64,000 nucleotides of DNA from Euryarchaeota archaeon UBA558 (GTDB lineage: Archaea > Thermoplasmatota > Poseidoniia > Poseidoniales > Thalassarchaeaceae), in assembly GCA_002507175.1 (NCBI GenBank), contig DAZE01000017.1, positions 55,013-119,012 of the forward strand, read 5' to 3'. The notes under the pieces are model-generated. The model saw only the letters and a list, made by a program, of their open reading frames with translations, did not search any database and was not told the origin of the DNA. Numbering within the stretch: position 1 is the stretch's first letter; each line of letters starts with the position of its first letter. Made by a program: the position numbers and the translations under genes. Below, piece by piece: positions 36,305-44,966 of the stretch.

Positions 36305-37141
36305 ATGGCGTCAATCCCCCGTCTATTGATCTGGGCATTATTCCTCTTGGGATCGCCTGTATTCCTCATTTTACAAGGGTCACTAACGCCCATTACAAGA
36401 ATAGCAGGCGCCACTACAATTCTTTCATTGATGGCCATCCTTCTATTCACCGGTAAGCCCAAACAACAAATTGTCGCACCGATTTCGCGGTATCAAGCAG
36501 ATCCGGCCCCTGTATCGTCTCTGGCAGAAAGTTCCTCGATGACATTCAACACAAAGGAGGAGACCATCACCAGCAAGACACCAATCGAAAATAAGTCGAA
36601 TGAGGTTAACACACCTACTTTGAAAGAGCAATCCAGCCAGGGTGAGTCCAAGGCTAGCGACTCCCCTAGGGTAGCTGAGAAATACGCAGTATCAAGCGAT
36701 GCTCAGACCGAATTTGAAGACGAAGTGGAGTTGTTTGTTGAAACTAGAAGGGAACGTAGATCCGAAATTAGAGACAAGATCGAGAGAGACAGGAGAAAGG
36801 CCCTCGCTCCAATGAGAACTAGGCGACTCAGGGAATGGGCTGATAGAGAGGATGGAGAAGGCCTCAATGAGCTGGTCAACAACAAACATCATGGTCTGAA
36901 GATACTGAATTACGACTACTCGAGTGTCTCAAATGGTGTTATAGGATCGACTTTCGTTAGATTGGATGACCAGAGAATCCTCAAGGTCAACAGAGAGATA
37001 CCTTTCGAGCACAACAAGATGAACAATGAAGATTCAGTTGTGGAAATCTCCGAAGCTTCTGAGGACTCGGATGCGGAGCCAGATCCACCACCACCACCCC
37101 CCCCATCTGGTTTGCCTCCTCCTCCGCCTCCCATATCCTGA
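36305..37141 (+). CDS. Membrane protein with charged region and polyproline C-terminus
   Basis: 278 residues. Two hydrophobic segments (about 6-26 and 31-48) are followed by a Ser/Thr/Lys-rich linker, a highly charged helical stretch (about 150-200, 'ETRRERRSEIRDKIERDRRK'), and a tail that ends 'DPPPPPPPSGLPPPPPPIS'. Such a Pro tail is typical of segments that bind SH3/WW/EVH1-like modules in eukaryotes; in archaea its role is unknown. No enzyme motif. Follows rdgB by 26 bases. Confidence 0.5.
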   Translation: MASIPRLLIWALFLLGSPVFLILQGSLTPITRIAGATTILSLMAILLFTGKPKQQIVAPISRYQADPAPVSSLAESSSMTFNTKEETITSKTPIENKSNEVNTPTLKEQSSQGESKASDSPRVAEKYAVSSDAQTEFEDEVELFVETRRERRSEIRDKIERDRRKALAPMRTRRLREWADREDGEGLNELVNNKHHGLKILNYDYSSVSNGVIGSTFVRLDDQRILKVNREIPFEHNKMNNEDSVVEISEASEDSDAEPDPPPPPPPSGLPPPPPPIS

Positions 37142-37183
37142 AACAATGGAGAGGTTGAACTGTGAGGTGGTACACGGAGGGTT

Positions 37184-38011
37184 ATGACAGAGGATCTCGT
37201 CAATGTCGAGAGGATCGATGTTTCTACAAATCCAGCAGGTGGTTGCATAGAAATCTGGACACTGAATCGCCCAGATCGGCTGAATGCCCTCAACAGAGCC
37301 ACTCACAAAGAATTGATACAAGCATGTGACAAAGCAGAATCTGACGATTCAGTTCGAGTTATCGTGATCACCGGAGCACAATCGGATCCGGGAGATGAAC
37401 GACCAAAGCCCAAGGCTTTTGCAGCTGGAGCAGATATCTCGGAGTTCTCGGGACAGGGCTCAGATGATGTGAGGCCTTTCTTCGAAAATAATGCATGGGA
37501 GAAAATCTGGAATCTCACAAAGCCGACGATTGCGATGATTGATGGTTATGCATTAGGTGGCGGAACTGAATTGGCCCTGTCATGCGACATACGAATCGCA
37601 TCCGAGGACTCAAATTTCGGGCAACCAGAAATTAATCTTGGATTGATACCGGGTGGCGGTGGAACTCAACGATTGACAAACCTAGTAGGATATGGAATCT
37701 CCATGGAGATGATTCTTACCGGGGAGATGGTTCCGGCTACCAGAGCATTAGAAATTGGGTTGGTCAATTCGGTTTACCCATCGACAAAATTGAGAGAAGA
37801 GGTTATTGCCCTAGCTGGCAGAATTGCACAAAAATCTCCATACACTGTTAAAGTAGCGAAGAGGGCAGTCAGATCGTCCTTGGATCTCCCACTAACGCAG
37901 GGGATACTCGCGGAGAGGTCGGAATTCGTCGCGCTTTTTGACACCGAGGACTCTTCAATTGGAGTTGAGGCCTTCCTCTCTAAGAAGAAACCTAAATGGA
38001 AGGGAAGATAG
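37184..38011 (+). CDS. Enoyl-CoA hydratase/isomerase family protein
   Basis: 275 residues of the crotonase fold. The oxyanion-hole segments 'FAAGADISEF' and 'IDGYALGGGTELALSCD' are present, and both catalytic glutamates are in place (in 'GGGTELAL' and 'GQPEINLGLIPGGGGTQRL'), so a true 2-enoyl-CoA hydratase is likely. It adds water to trans-2-enoyl-CoA in beta-oxidation. Set apart from the acyl-CoA cluster near 43-49 kb, and probably in a run with the flanking plus-strand genes. Confidence 0.9.
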   Translation: MTEDLVNVERIDVSTNPAGGCIEIWTLNRPDRLNALNRATHKELIQACDKAESDDSVRVIVITGAQSDPGDERPKPKAFAAGADISEFSGQGSDDVRPFFENNAWEKIWNLTKPTIAMIDGYALGGGTELALSCDIRIASEDSNFGQPEINLGLIPGGGGTQRLTNLVGYGISMEMILTGEMVPATRALEIGLVNSVYPSTKLREEVIALAGRIAQKSPYTVKVAKRAVRSSLDLPLTQGILAERSEFVALFDTEDSSIGVEAFLSKKKPKWKGR

Positions 38012-38051
38012 AGGCGAGATAATCAATAGCCCTCACTGATACAGTGCAGAT

Positions 38052-38597
38052 ATGTCTGACAAACGAGTTTTGGTAATTGCTGGCCCTCCTGGATCTGGAA
38101 AGGGCAAGGTCAGCGATATACTTCAGAAGAAGGGATGGCGTGCCCTTACGTTAGGTGATGTCGTTAGAGAGGAAGTAAAATCGAGGGGAATGGAGCCTGA
38201 AGCAAAAATCATGAGTTTCGTGGCACAGGACCTCAGGAATGAATTCGGCCCATCGGTGATAATGGAACGGATTTTACCGCAAGTCGATGAATTCATTCAA
38301 GTTTCACATGTTGTGATTGACGGAGTACGACAGATTGAGGAAATGGAAAGGTTGCAATCCTCACACCCTAGAATGCTGGTGATCGCAATTGACGCATCCG
38401 AGGAAATGAGAAAAAAGAGGGTAATTGAAAGGTCAAGATCAGATGATGGAGGTTTTGAGGAAAGGGAGTCAAGAGAATGGGGCTGGGGCTTGAAGTTAGT
38501 GATGGATCTTGCGGACATCAAGATCATGAATGATGGCACCACAGAAGATTTTGAGGAGTCGATCAACAGAGAACTTAGCAACATTGGCGTTTACTGA
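38052..38597 (+). CDS. UPF0200-type P-loop kinase (dephospho-CoA kinase-like fold)
   Basis: 181 residues. Walker A 'IAGPPGSGKGKVSDIL' is followed by 'LGDVVREEVKSRG' and 'VIDGVRQIEEMERL', a combination typical of the archaeal UPF0200 family, relatives of dephospho-CoA and adenylate-type kinases. The substrate is not established. Since a CoaD/DUF359 fusion that should supply dephospho-CoA kinase activity is in this window, a different nucleotide or cofactor substrate is more likely. Its stop abuts the stop of the convergent transaldolase-like gene with no gap. Confidence 0.75.
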   Translation: MSDKRVLVIAGPPGSGKGKVSDILQKKGWRALTLGDVVREEVKSRGMEPEAKIMSFVAQDLRNEFGPSVIMERILPQVDEFIQVSHVVIDGVRQIEEMERLQSSHPRMLVIAIDASEEMRKKRVIERSRSDDGGFEERESREWGWGLKLVMDLADIKIMNDGTTEDFEESINRELSNIGVY

Positions 38598-39260
38598 TCA
38601 TGCCCTTCCTTCAGATTTCACAGCCTCCCAGTCGGACATGAATTTGTCCAAGCCTGAATCTGTGAGCTCGTGTTGAATTAATTTGGTGAAGATGTTGTAT
38701 GGGATGGTTGCCGCCTGCGCTCCCAACCTCGCTGAAACTTCCACGTGACGTCTAGATCTAATCGAAGCTGCCAAAATCTTGCAATTTTTTATTCCCTGTG
38801 CACTCCAAACTTGGCTGATTTCCTCAATCAGTCCGAGTCCGTCTTGGCCGATGTCGTCTAATCTCCCAAGAAATGGGGAGACATACGCTGCTCCAGCCTT
38901 TGCAGACAGGAGGGCTTGTGATACGGAGAAAACGAGGGTGACGTTTACAGGAATACCTCTTCCAGAAAGGGTTTTTGTCGCTGCCAAGCCATCTGGAGTG
39001 CAGGGGATCTTGATTATGACATTTTTTGGGAGCCTAGATTTCAGATCCATCCCTTCCTCGATCATCTCATTCGCAGTGAGAGACGTGACCTCCGCACTAA
39101 TCGGTCCGGGACAAATTTCAGCTATCTTTCGAATTGTATCCTCGAAGTCTCTCCCTGATTTCCTAATCAGGGATGGATTCGTAGTAACACCATCGAGAAC
39201 ACCCCACTTCGAAATATCTTCAACTTCTTCGATTATCGCCGAATCCAAGATTAATTCCAT
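38598..39260 (-). CDS. tal: Transaldolase / fructose-6-phosphate aldolase family (TalC/MipB)
   Basis: 220 residues, the short form of transaldolase. 'LDSAIIEEVEDISKWGVLDGVTTNPSLI' is the characteristic start, the Schiff-base lysine is in 'NVIIKIPCT', and 'ISAEVTS' and 'VNVTLVFS' are further family motifs. Short members act either as transaldolase in the pentose phosphate pathway or as fructose-6-phosphate aldolase; sequence alone does not decide. Marine euryarchaea need it for ribose-phosphate synthesis. Confidence 0.9.
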   Translation of the reverse strand: MELILDSAIIEEVEDISKWGVLDGVTTNPSLIRKSGRDFEDTIRKIAEICPGPISAEVTSLTANEMIEEGMDLKSRLPKNVIIKIPCTPDGLAATKTLSGRGIPVNVTLVFSVSQALLSAKAGAAYVSPFLGRLDDIGQDGLGLIEEISQVWSAQGIKNCKILAASIRSRRHVEVSARLGAQAATIPYNIFTKLIQHELTDSGLDKFMSDWEAVKSEGRA

Positions 39261-39488
39261 GGCAGGTCGTAGTACTACAGTTATCTCATTCTTTCTGTAG
39301 GTAACATTGTGGTTGTGACAGGCAGTAAAAATTAGTAAAATTGCAAGATTTGTTATTGATTGAAATTCATTGTCGTGTCAATTGGTTAGGATTTGATCAC
39401 ATACTGTGCACTGAATACAATTTCCATCCAGATCCTGTGATAGAATTAAATCGTATATTTCTCACCAATGTATATGGAAAATAGACCT
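39261..39488. other. AT-rich divergent promoter region
   Basis: About 230 bases between the transaldolase gene (minus) and the SPFH gene (plus). It is clearly AT-richer than its flanks and must contain both promoters. I see no RNA gene or long repeat in it. Confidence 0.4.
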
Positions 39489-40397
39489 ATGTCAACTAAT
39501 TTGAAGGATTTGGAGCCCACTTTCAAGGATATAAACGCAAAGGCGATCAACGGATTTCTTGGTCTGATCCTGCATCTGGCGTTAGCAGTCACCAACTTGG
39601 TTTTGATGATCCTTATTGCTCCAACCGGGGGCCTATCGGTATTGATCCTAATTCTCACCGTACCTCTATTCCTTGTAATGTTTAACAGCTACGTCATCAT
39701 TAACCCAAATGAGTCAGTTGTGGTCCAATTCTTTGGAAAATATGCGGCAACATTGAAGGACGAAGGATTTCGATTCTTCCTGAATCCCCTGTATACAAAA
39801 ACTAGGATATCCCTCAGAATAAATAACTTTGAATCCAACAAACTGAAAGTAAATGACGTCAATGCAAACCCAATAGACATAGCAGCGGTTGTTGTGTGGA
39901 GGGTATTTGATTCCGCCGAGGCGCTATTTGAAGTGGAGAACTATGACCACTATGTGCAAATACAAAGTGAAGCTGCACTGAGAGAAATGGCCACAAAATA
40001 TCCATATGACGCGATAGAGGAGAAGGATATCGGCGGAATAACTCTCTCCAGCCATCAAGATGCAGTCGCTGAGGAGCTCCAGACTTCCGTGGAAGCGAGA
40101 CTGGCAAGAGCCGGAATAGAAGTTTTGGAGGCTAGGATAAGCTATCTTGCATATTCGACGGAGATAGCACAGGCCATGCTTCGCAGACAACAGGCGGCCG
40201 CGGTGGTTGCTGCTCGCAGGGAGATTGTCGATGGAGCAGTCGGAATGGTAGAACTAGCACTGGAACAACTAAGTGCAAAGAAGATCATTGAACTCGATGA
40301 GGATAAAAAAGCGACGATGGTAAGTAATCTGCTGGTTGTTCTATGCTCCGAAACTGACACAACTCCTGTTGTCAACACTGGCTCCCTCAGTGATTGA
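39489..40397 (+). CDS. SPFH/band 7 domain membrane protein
   Basis: 302 residues from ATG 39489 ('MSTNLKDLEPTF'); an ATG at 39468 adds seven residues. A hydrophobic hairpin (about 20-65) anchors it; the SPFH domain (about 70-230) starts 'IINPNESVVVQFFGKYAATL' and has 'RINNFESNKLKVNDVNANPIDIAAVVVWRV'. The tail 'LRRQQAAAVVAARREIVDGAVG' is the typical flotillin/stomatin-like helical region. These proteins organise membrane patches and membrane proteases. No NfeD or protease gene is adjacent. Confidence 0.88.
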   Translation: MSTNLKDLEPTFKDINAKAINGFLGLILHLALAVTNLVLMILIAPTGGLSVLILILTVPLFLVMFNSYVIINPNESVVVQFFGKYAATLKDEGFRFFLNPLYTKTRISLRINNFESNKLKVNDVNANPIDIAAVVVWRVFDSAEALFEVENYDHYVQIQSEAALREMATKYPYDAIEEKDIGGITLSSHQDAVAEELQTSVEARLARAGIEVLEARISYLAYSTEIAQAMLRRQQAAAVVAARREIVDGAVGMVELALEQLSAKKIIELDEDKKATMVSNLLVVLCSETDTTPVVNTGSLSD

Positions 40398-40443
40398 TCA
40401 GCAGATCTTCCCTTGTGCTGAGAATAAATGAGGCTACTATAAG

Positions 40444-41511
40444 ATGAGACTCTTCCATGATCTAAAACATGAGATGTGCACCAAATCAGTGATACTTTCA
40501 GTTTTGATAATGTTACTAATTGCCCCTTTCTCTGGCTGTTTTAGTTCTAATGCCATGACTGATGATCTGAATCACAACATACTAGATCCAGATCTTCGAA
40601 TAAATCACTTACAGATGAAAGGGACACATAATTCGTACCATGTGGAGCCAATCATTTCTCCGACAAGAGAGTACATGTACACGCACGAAACCCTGGACGT
40701 TCAGGCTTCAGAACAGGGAGTGAGACAATTCGAGATAGATGTCTGGTGGGACCCCAGAGGTGGTCTCAGGGTGTACCATAATCAGTATGATTCGGGAACA
40801 ACATGCCCTACATTTGAAAATTGCTTGGAGGTACTATTGGAATGGTCTGAAAACAACCCATCCCACCATACTACATTCGTGTGGATTGAACCAAAGGACT
40901 GGTTGGAACAAAGTCTAGAAATAACTGCGACAATTCAAACCTCTGATCTTTTAGGTCAGATTGAACATGAATTAACTCAATTTTGGCCAGATAACAAAAC
41001 CATAACCCCAAAACAAATCCAAGGCAATTATTCAGACCCGGGAGAGGCCCTGAGAATTGAGGGTTGGCCGACCATAGAGAGTGGAAAGGGGAAGACGATT
41101 TTTATCCTACTAGCCACGGGTGATATGAGACAGATCTACCTGGATGACTTCTATCCAAATGGTGCAATGTTCCCAATGTTCACTTCACTTGCTGATTCTC
41201 CGGATCATGCAAGGGGTTTTTTTTCACTCATAGACCCTGTTAACTCACACTCCGACATTGAGGATTTAGTTAGTAGCGGATATATCGTGAGAACACGGGC
41301 GGATAGTGGAGGAGAGGAAGCGGACAATAACGATACTACCAGGCTAATCGCAGCACTCACTTCCGGAGCGCACAGTATATCCACTGACTACCCAGCAAAA
41401 GTTGACGGTATTGACTATTGGGTCGAAATTCCAGGAGGGAATCCTAGCAGATGCAACCCTGTATCCGCCCCTCCATATTGTACGTCAGCGTTCATATCCT
41501 TGGTCGATTAA
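40444..41511 (+). CDS. Ca2+-dependent phosphoinositide phospholipase C-like lipoprotein
   Basis: 355 residues. The N-terminus has a hydrophobic stretch ending 'LLIAPFSGCFSS', a lipobox-like site (SGC), so it is probably a membrane-tethered lipoprotein. The TIM-barrel PI-PLC features are 'QMKGTHNSYH' (catalytic His), 'GVRQFEIDVWWDPRGGLRVYHN' and 'TFVWIEPKDW'. Such enzymes (PI-PLC C1-like) cleave phosphoinositide or similar lipid head groups; archaeal membranes contain archaetidylinositol, a possible substrate. Translation may start at the ATG at 40474. Confidence 0.8.
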   Translation: MRLFHDLKHEMCTKSVILSVLIMLLIAPFSGCFSSNAMTDDLNHNILDPDLRINHLQMKGTHNSYHVEPIISPTREYMYTHETLDVQASEQGVRQFEIDVWWDPRGGLRVYHNQYDSGTTCPTFENCLEVLLEWSENNPSHHTTFVWIEPKDWLEQSLEITATIQTSDLLGQIEHELTQFWPDNKTITPKQIQGNYSDPGEALRIEGWPTIESGKGKTIFILLATGDMRQIYLDDFYPNGAMFPMFTSLADSPDHARGFFSLIDPVNSHSDIEDLVSSGYIVRTRADSGGEEADNNDTTRLIAALTSGAHSISTDYPAKVDGIDYWVEIPGGNPSRCNPVSAPPYCTSAFISLVD

Positions 41512-41574
41512 CAAATAACCTGACCCAGATTCGGAGGCATGTAGATCAGTCAATTGATACATTGGGTCGGAAGC

Positions 41575-42399
41575 ATGAACCGAGTTGTTAACATCGCTGG
41601 TTACAAATTCGTCGAATTACATGATTTAGATTCACTCAGGGAAAGAATCCTTTCCCAATGCCAAAAAAATGAGTTGAAAGGCTCAGTTTTATTGAGCAAG
41701 AATGGAATAAATTTCTTTCTGGCTGGCTCTCAAAAATCGATCGATAAATTTCTTGCTTTGTTAAATGAAGACCCGAGACTAGGCGAAATACCACTTAAGT
41801 TCAGCTACACTGAGTACCAGCCTTTTCGTAGAATGTTAGTAAAAAAGAAAAAAGAAATTATCTCACTCGGGATGGATGAAATTCAACCTCTAAAGTTCAC
41901 AGGTCCTCACATTTCTACTAACGAATTCAAAGATATGTTGGACCATGGTTCAGACGTAGTAATTCTGGATACAAGAAATATCTACGAGACCAGAGTGGGT
42001 AAATTCAAAGGAGCATTAGACCTCCAAATTCCCACATTCCGTCATTTTCCTGATGCTGTAAAAAAATTGCCAGATGATTTGAAATCTAAGACCATAGTGA
42101 TGTACTGCACGGGTGGAATTAGGTGCGAGAAAGCGTCTGCGGTGATGCTAAACTCTGGTTTTCAAGATGTACGCCAGTTGGAGGGAGGCATCCTAGCATA
42201 CTTGGATGACTTTGGCGACTCACACTGGGAAGGGGATTGTTTTGTGTTCGATCAAAGAGTCGCTCTAGATGCGAACCTGGAGGAATCAAACATTCAGATG
42301 TGCTTCAGTTGCAGGGAGCCACTTACAGTCGAAGAGCAAACGTCTGGGAAATACGTCTTGGGAGAAACGTGTCCATACTGCTTCGAGGAATCAAGTTGA
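41575..42399 (+). CDS. trhO: tRNA uridine(34) hydroxylase, rhodanese-fold (TrhO)
   Basis: 274 residues from ATG 41575; the frame opens at 41554. An N-terminal ferredoxin-like domain (about 1-95, 'VNIAGYKFVELHDL') precedes a rhodanese domain with the active-site loop 'MYCTGGIRCEKASAVM'. A C-terminal Cys-rich zinc-like segment is present ('CFSCREPL', 'CPYCFEESS'). TrhO hydroxylates U34 of certain tRNAs. The order and length match bacterial TrhO (UPF0176). Confidence 0.9.
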   Translation: MNRVVNIAGYKFVELHDLDSLRERILSQCQKNELKGSVLLSKNGINFFLAGSQKSIDKFLALLNEDPRLGEIPLKFSYTEYQPFRRMLVKKKKEIISLGMDEIQPLKFTGPHISTNEFKDMLDHGSDVVILDTRNIYETRVGKFKGALDLQIPTFRHFPDAVKKLPDDLKSKTIVMYCTGGIRCEKASAVMLNSGFQDVRQLEGGILAYLDDFGDSHWEGDCFVFDQRVALDANLEESNIQMCFSCREPLTVEEQTSGKYVLGETCPYCFEESS

Positions 42400-42400
42400 A

Positions 42401-43828
42401 TTATTGTATTGGTTTCTGTATAGATTTAATTTCTAGGAACTCTTCAAGCCCATAAACTCCCAATTCACGACCATTACCTGATTTCTTGTATCCTCCAAAC
42501 GGCGCACTCACATTGAAAGGACCTCCGTTTATGCTAACCTGCCCTGTTCGCATCTTCCGGGCGAATTGTAAGGCCCTATCCGGATCAGATGACCATACAC
42601 CTCCAGAGAGGCCGTACTCTGTGTCATTTGCGAGTTCCAATGCCTCATCTTCGTCTTTGTAGGAAGCTATGCAGAGAACAGGACCAAAAATCTCCTCTTT
42701 CCAAATCCTCATGCTCGGTTTTACGTCCTTGAAAACCGTTGGTCTTACAAAATGTCCTTTCTCAAATTCACCTACGTCTTCCGGTCCGCCAGCGACCAAG
42801 GTCGCCCCTTCTGCGATTCCCGCCCGGATAAATTCCAAGACACTCTCTTTCTGGCTCGCAGAAACCATTGGCCCACATCGGGTTGAAGAATCCATCGGAT
42901 TTCCTATTTTGTATTTTGACACCCTTTCCGCAATTACGTGAATCATCTCTGATATTTTCGACTCTGGGACGATAAGTCGGGTGAGCGCAGAACATGTCTG
43001 ACCAGAGTTGGCAAAACATGCGGAGATTGAAGACTTTGCAGCTCTAATTACATCAGCATCTTCCAATACAACGTTTGCACTTTTTCCCCCTAACTCCAGA
43101 GTCACTCTCTTGACAGTTTTGGCAGCATCCTCAGTTACTGCTATGCCCGCGGATGTAGAACCTGTGAAGGAGACCATATCAACATCGGGATGGGAAGACA
43201 ACCTGCTCCCTACCGTCGATCCTCGACCACTTATGAGATTGAACACGCCATCTGGAAGCCCTATCTCATGAAGCATATCGGCTAAAACGAATGCATTAAT
43301 CGGCGCTTCTCTGGAGGGTTTCAATATCATCGTGCATCCTGCCGCTATTGCCGGAGCCACCTTTCCAATGATTTGATGCAATGGGAAATTCCAGGGGGTA
43401 ATGAAGGCACATACCCCGATCGGCTCTTTGACAATTATTGAATTTCGAACTTCCTCTTCCCAATCGTATGAGTCAAGCAACTTGGCGTAACTTTTCGAAA
43501 CCACCCTCGGTGTCCCGACCATCGCGATTCTGGAGTATTCTATGGGAGTCCCAACTTCGTGGGTAATGATCTCAGCAAGTTCCTCTGACCTCTCTTTGAA
43601 TGACTCTGATAATGCATGCAGAATTCTGATTCTTTCTTTTATCGTCGATTTCGACCACGAATCAAATGCATTTTTCGCGGCTTCCACTGCTAAATCAACG
43701 TCCTGAATTGTCCCGTCAGGAACTGAACCAATAATTTCCTCACTGGTTGGATTCTCAACGAGCAGGGCAGAATTACCGCTGGATGCGGTCCAAGAACCGT
43801 TGATGTACAGCATATCCCTTGTTATCAT
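42401..43828 (-). CDS. NAD(P)-dependent aldehyde dehydrogenase
   Basis: 475 residues from Met at 43828 ('MITRDMLYINGSW'); the frame opens at 43879. The catalytic Glu lies in 'VTLELGGKSANVVLEDAD' and the nucleophilic Cys in 'FANSGQTCSALTRL'; cofactor residues 'ITPWNFPLHQIIGKVAPA' and 'SFTGSTSAG' are present. The general ALDH family cannot be narrowed to one substrate. Its place beside a PaaG-like gene and a BoxB-like epoxidase operon suggests a role like BoxD or PaaZ-ALDH, oxidising a ring-cleavage semialdehyde. That is inference from context. Confidence 0.92.
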   Translation of the reverse strand: MITRDMLYINGSWTASSGNSALLVENPTSEEIIGSVPDGTIQDVDLAVEAAKNAFDSWSKSTIKERIRILHALSESFKERSEELAEIITHEVGTPIEYSRIAMVGTPRVVSKSYAKLLDSYDWEEEVRNSIIVKEPIGVCAFITPWNFPLHQIIGKVAPAIAAGCTMILKPSREAPINAFVLADMLHEIGLPDGVFNLISGRGSTVGSRLSSHPDVDMVSFTGSTSAGIAVTEDAAKTVKRVTLELGGKSANVVLEDADVIRAAKSSISACFANSGQTCSALTRLIVPESKISEMIHVIAERVSKYKIGNPMDSSTRCGPMVSASQKESVLEFIRAGIAEGATLVAGGPEDVGEFEKGHFVRPTVFKDVKPSMRIWKEEIFGPVLCIASYKDEDEALELANDTEYGLSGGVWSSDPDRALQFARKMRTGQVSINGGPFNVSAPFGGYKKSGNGRELGVYGLEEFLEIKSIQKPIQ

Positions 43829-43897
43829 GACCTTGCGTAGGCGACATTCCCTTATCACGTTCATGGAGTTCATAGCCAAGGGCTCCTGTGGGGCTCC

Positions 43898-44683
43898 ATG
43901 GTGCTTTCAGTCAACCACCCCTCTCCGCACGTTGCTTTAGTCACATTCTCCGAGAAAACCTCCCGGGACACCTTTTCCTCGGGGACCATTGAGGACGTCG
44001 TAAGTACGATTGACGGATTGATCGAGGATCCCGATACAAATGCCGTTGTGTTGACCGGAACTGGAAATTTCTTTTCCGCGGGAGGCCCTGTTGACAAGTT
44101 TGACGAGGCGATAGACGCAGGGGTCATCAGGGAGTTAGTTGAGTCAATGACCGGACACTTACACCCCCTTCTGTTGCGCATGAGAAGAACACCTACGGTG
44201 TTTGTCGGTGCGATAAACGGTGCTGCTGCAGGCGGGGGTTTGGGTCTTGCATTGAGTACTGACTACCGTATCTCGAATGGCAAAGCCAAACTTGCCGCCG
44301 CGTTCTTCCGGTTAGGCCTTTCACCGGATGGGGGCACAACATGGCTCCTGCCGAGGTTAGTCGGGCTTCAGAAATCAAAGGTTTTCTTCTTCGAGAATCA
44401 AGTTTGGAGTTCAGAGAAGGCCCTTGAACACGGGGCCCTGGACGAGATAGTTCCGGAGTCTGAACTAATCTCAAGATCTATTGAGGTCGCAGGGAAATGG
44501 GGTTCATGGTCAGAAAGCAGTAGACGAGGTACGAAACAACTTCTAGATGCATCCACAACCACATTTTTTGAAACCCAACTTGAGTTTGAAAGACAACTGA
44601 TGGTTGCGGCAGCAATGGAAAATGACTTCAAGGAAGGAGTAAGATCTTTCCTGGAAAAAAGGGATCCAAATTTTATGAAATGA
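43898..44683 (+). CDS. Crotonase family, PaaG-like epoxyacyl-CoA isomerase
   Basis: 261 residues. The crotonase core is present ('INGAAAGGGLGLALSTDYRIS'), but the first catalytic Glu of hydratases is missing (Gly-Leu instead). 'FFRLGLSPDGGTTWLLPRLVG' closely follows PaaG, including the catalytic Asp of 'LGL-x-PD'. PaaG isomerises 1,2-epoxyphenylacetyl-CoA to an oxepin and shifts double bonds. It lies head to head with the aldehyde dehydrogenase and converges with the SemiSWEET gene, one base between stops. Confidence 0.8.
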   Translation: MVLSVNHPSPHVALVTFSEKTSRDTFSSGTIEDVVSTIDGLIEDPDTNAVVLTGTGNFFSAGGPVDKFDEAIDAGVIRELVESMTGHLHPLLLRMRRTPTVFVGAINGAAAGGGLGLALSTDYRISNGKAKLAAAFFRLGLSPDGGTTWLLPRLVGLQKSKVFFFENQVWSSEKALEHGALDEIVPESELISRSIEVAGKWGSWSESSRRGTKQLLDASTTTFFETQLEFERQLMVAAAMENDFKEGVRSFLEKRDPNFMK

Positions 44684-44684
44684 G

Positions 44685-44966
44685 TCATTCATGTCCTCGC
44701 AATCGAATTACTCCAAGGATTATCAATGAAATGCATCCCAACGCTGCGAGATTTGCGAGTATGATTGATAGCGATCTGATTAAAACTCCGTAAATCAGCC
44801 AAGCAGAGAGTGCGGTTGCAATCAAACCGAAGGTTGGAAGCGAGATACCCTCGTGTTTTCCCGCAAACCAAACCTCCTTTATTTGGGGGATCCATGCAAT
44901 CACGCCGATCATACCTGCAAACAGGCCAATAGCTTCTATCCATAGTTCGGCCAATTCATTCATCAA
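44685..44966 (-). CDS. SemiSWEET/PQ-loop small transporter
   Basis: 93 residues, three hydrophobic helices (about 9-28, 41-61, 67-86). The PQ-loop motif 'GVIAWIPQIKEVW' is in helix 1. This is the size of bacterial SemiSWEETs, which dimerise to pass sugars. Its start overlaps the SDR stop by 11 bases, making it the last gene of the acyl-CoA operon; a role in uptake of a pathway substrate is possible but unproven. Confidence 0.82.
   Translation of the reverse strand: MMNELAELWIEAIGLFAGMIGVIAWIPQIKEVWFAGKHEGISLPTFGLIATALSAWLIYGVLIRSLSIILANLAALGCISLIILGVIRLRGHE

Noticed and set aside
36916..37321. Antisense Gly- or Trp-rich frames over the polyproline tail
   Set aside because: They arise only because CCA/CCC repeats read as Gly/Trp on the other strand.
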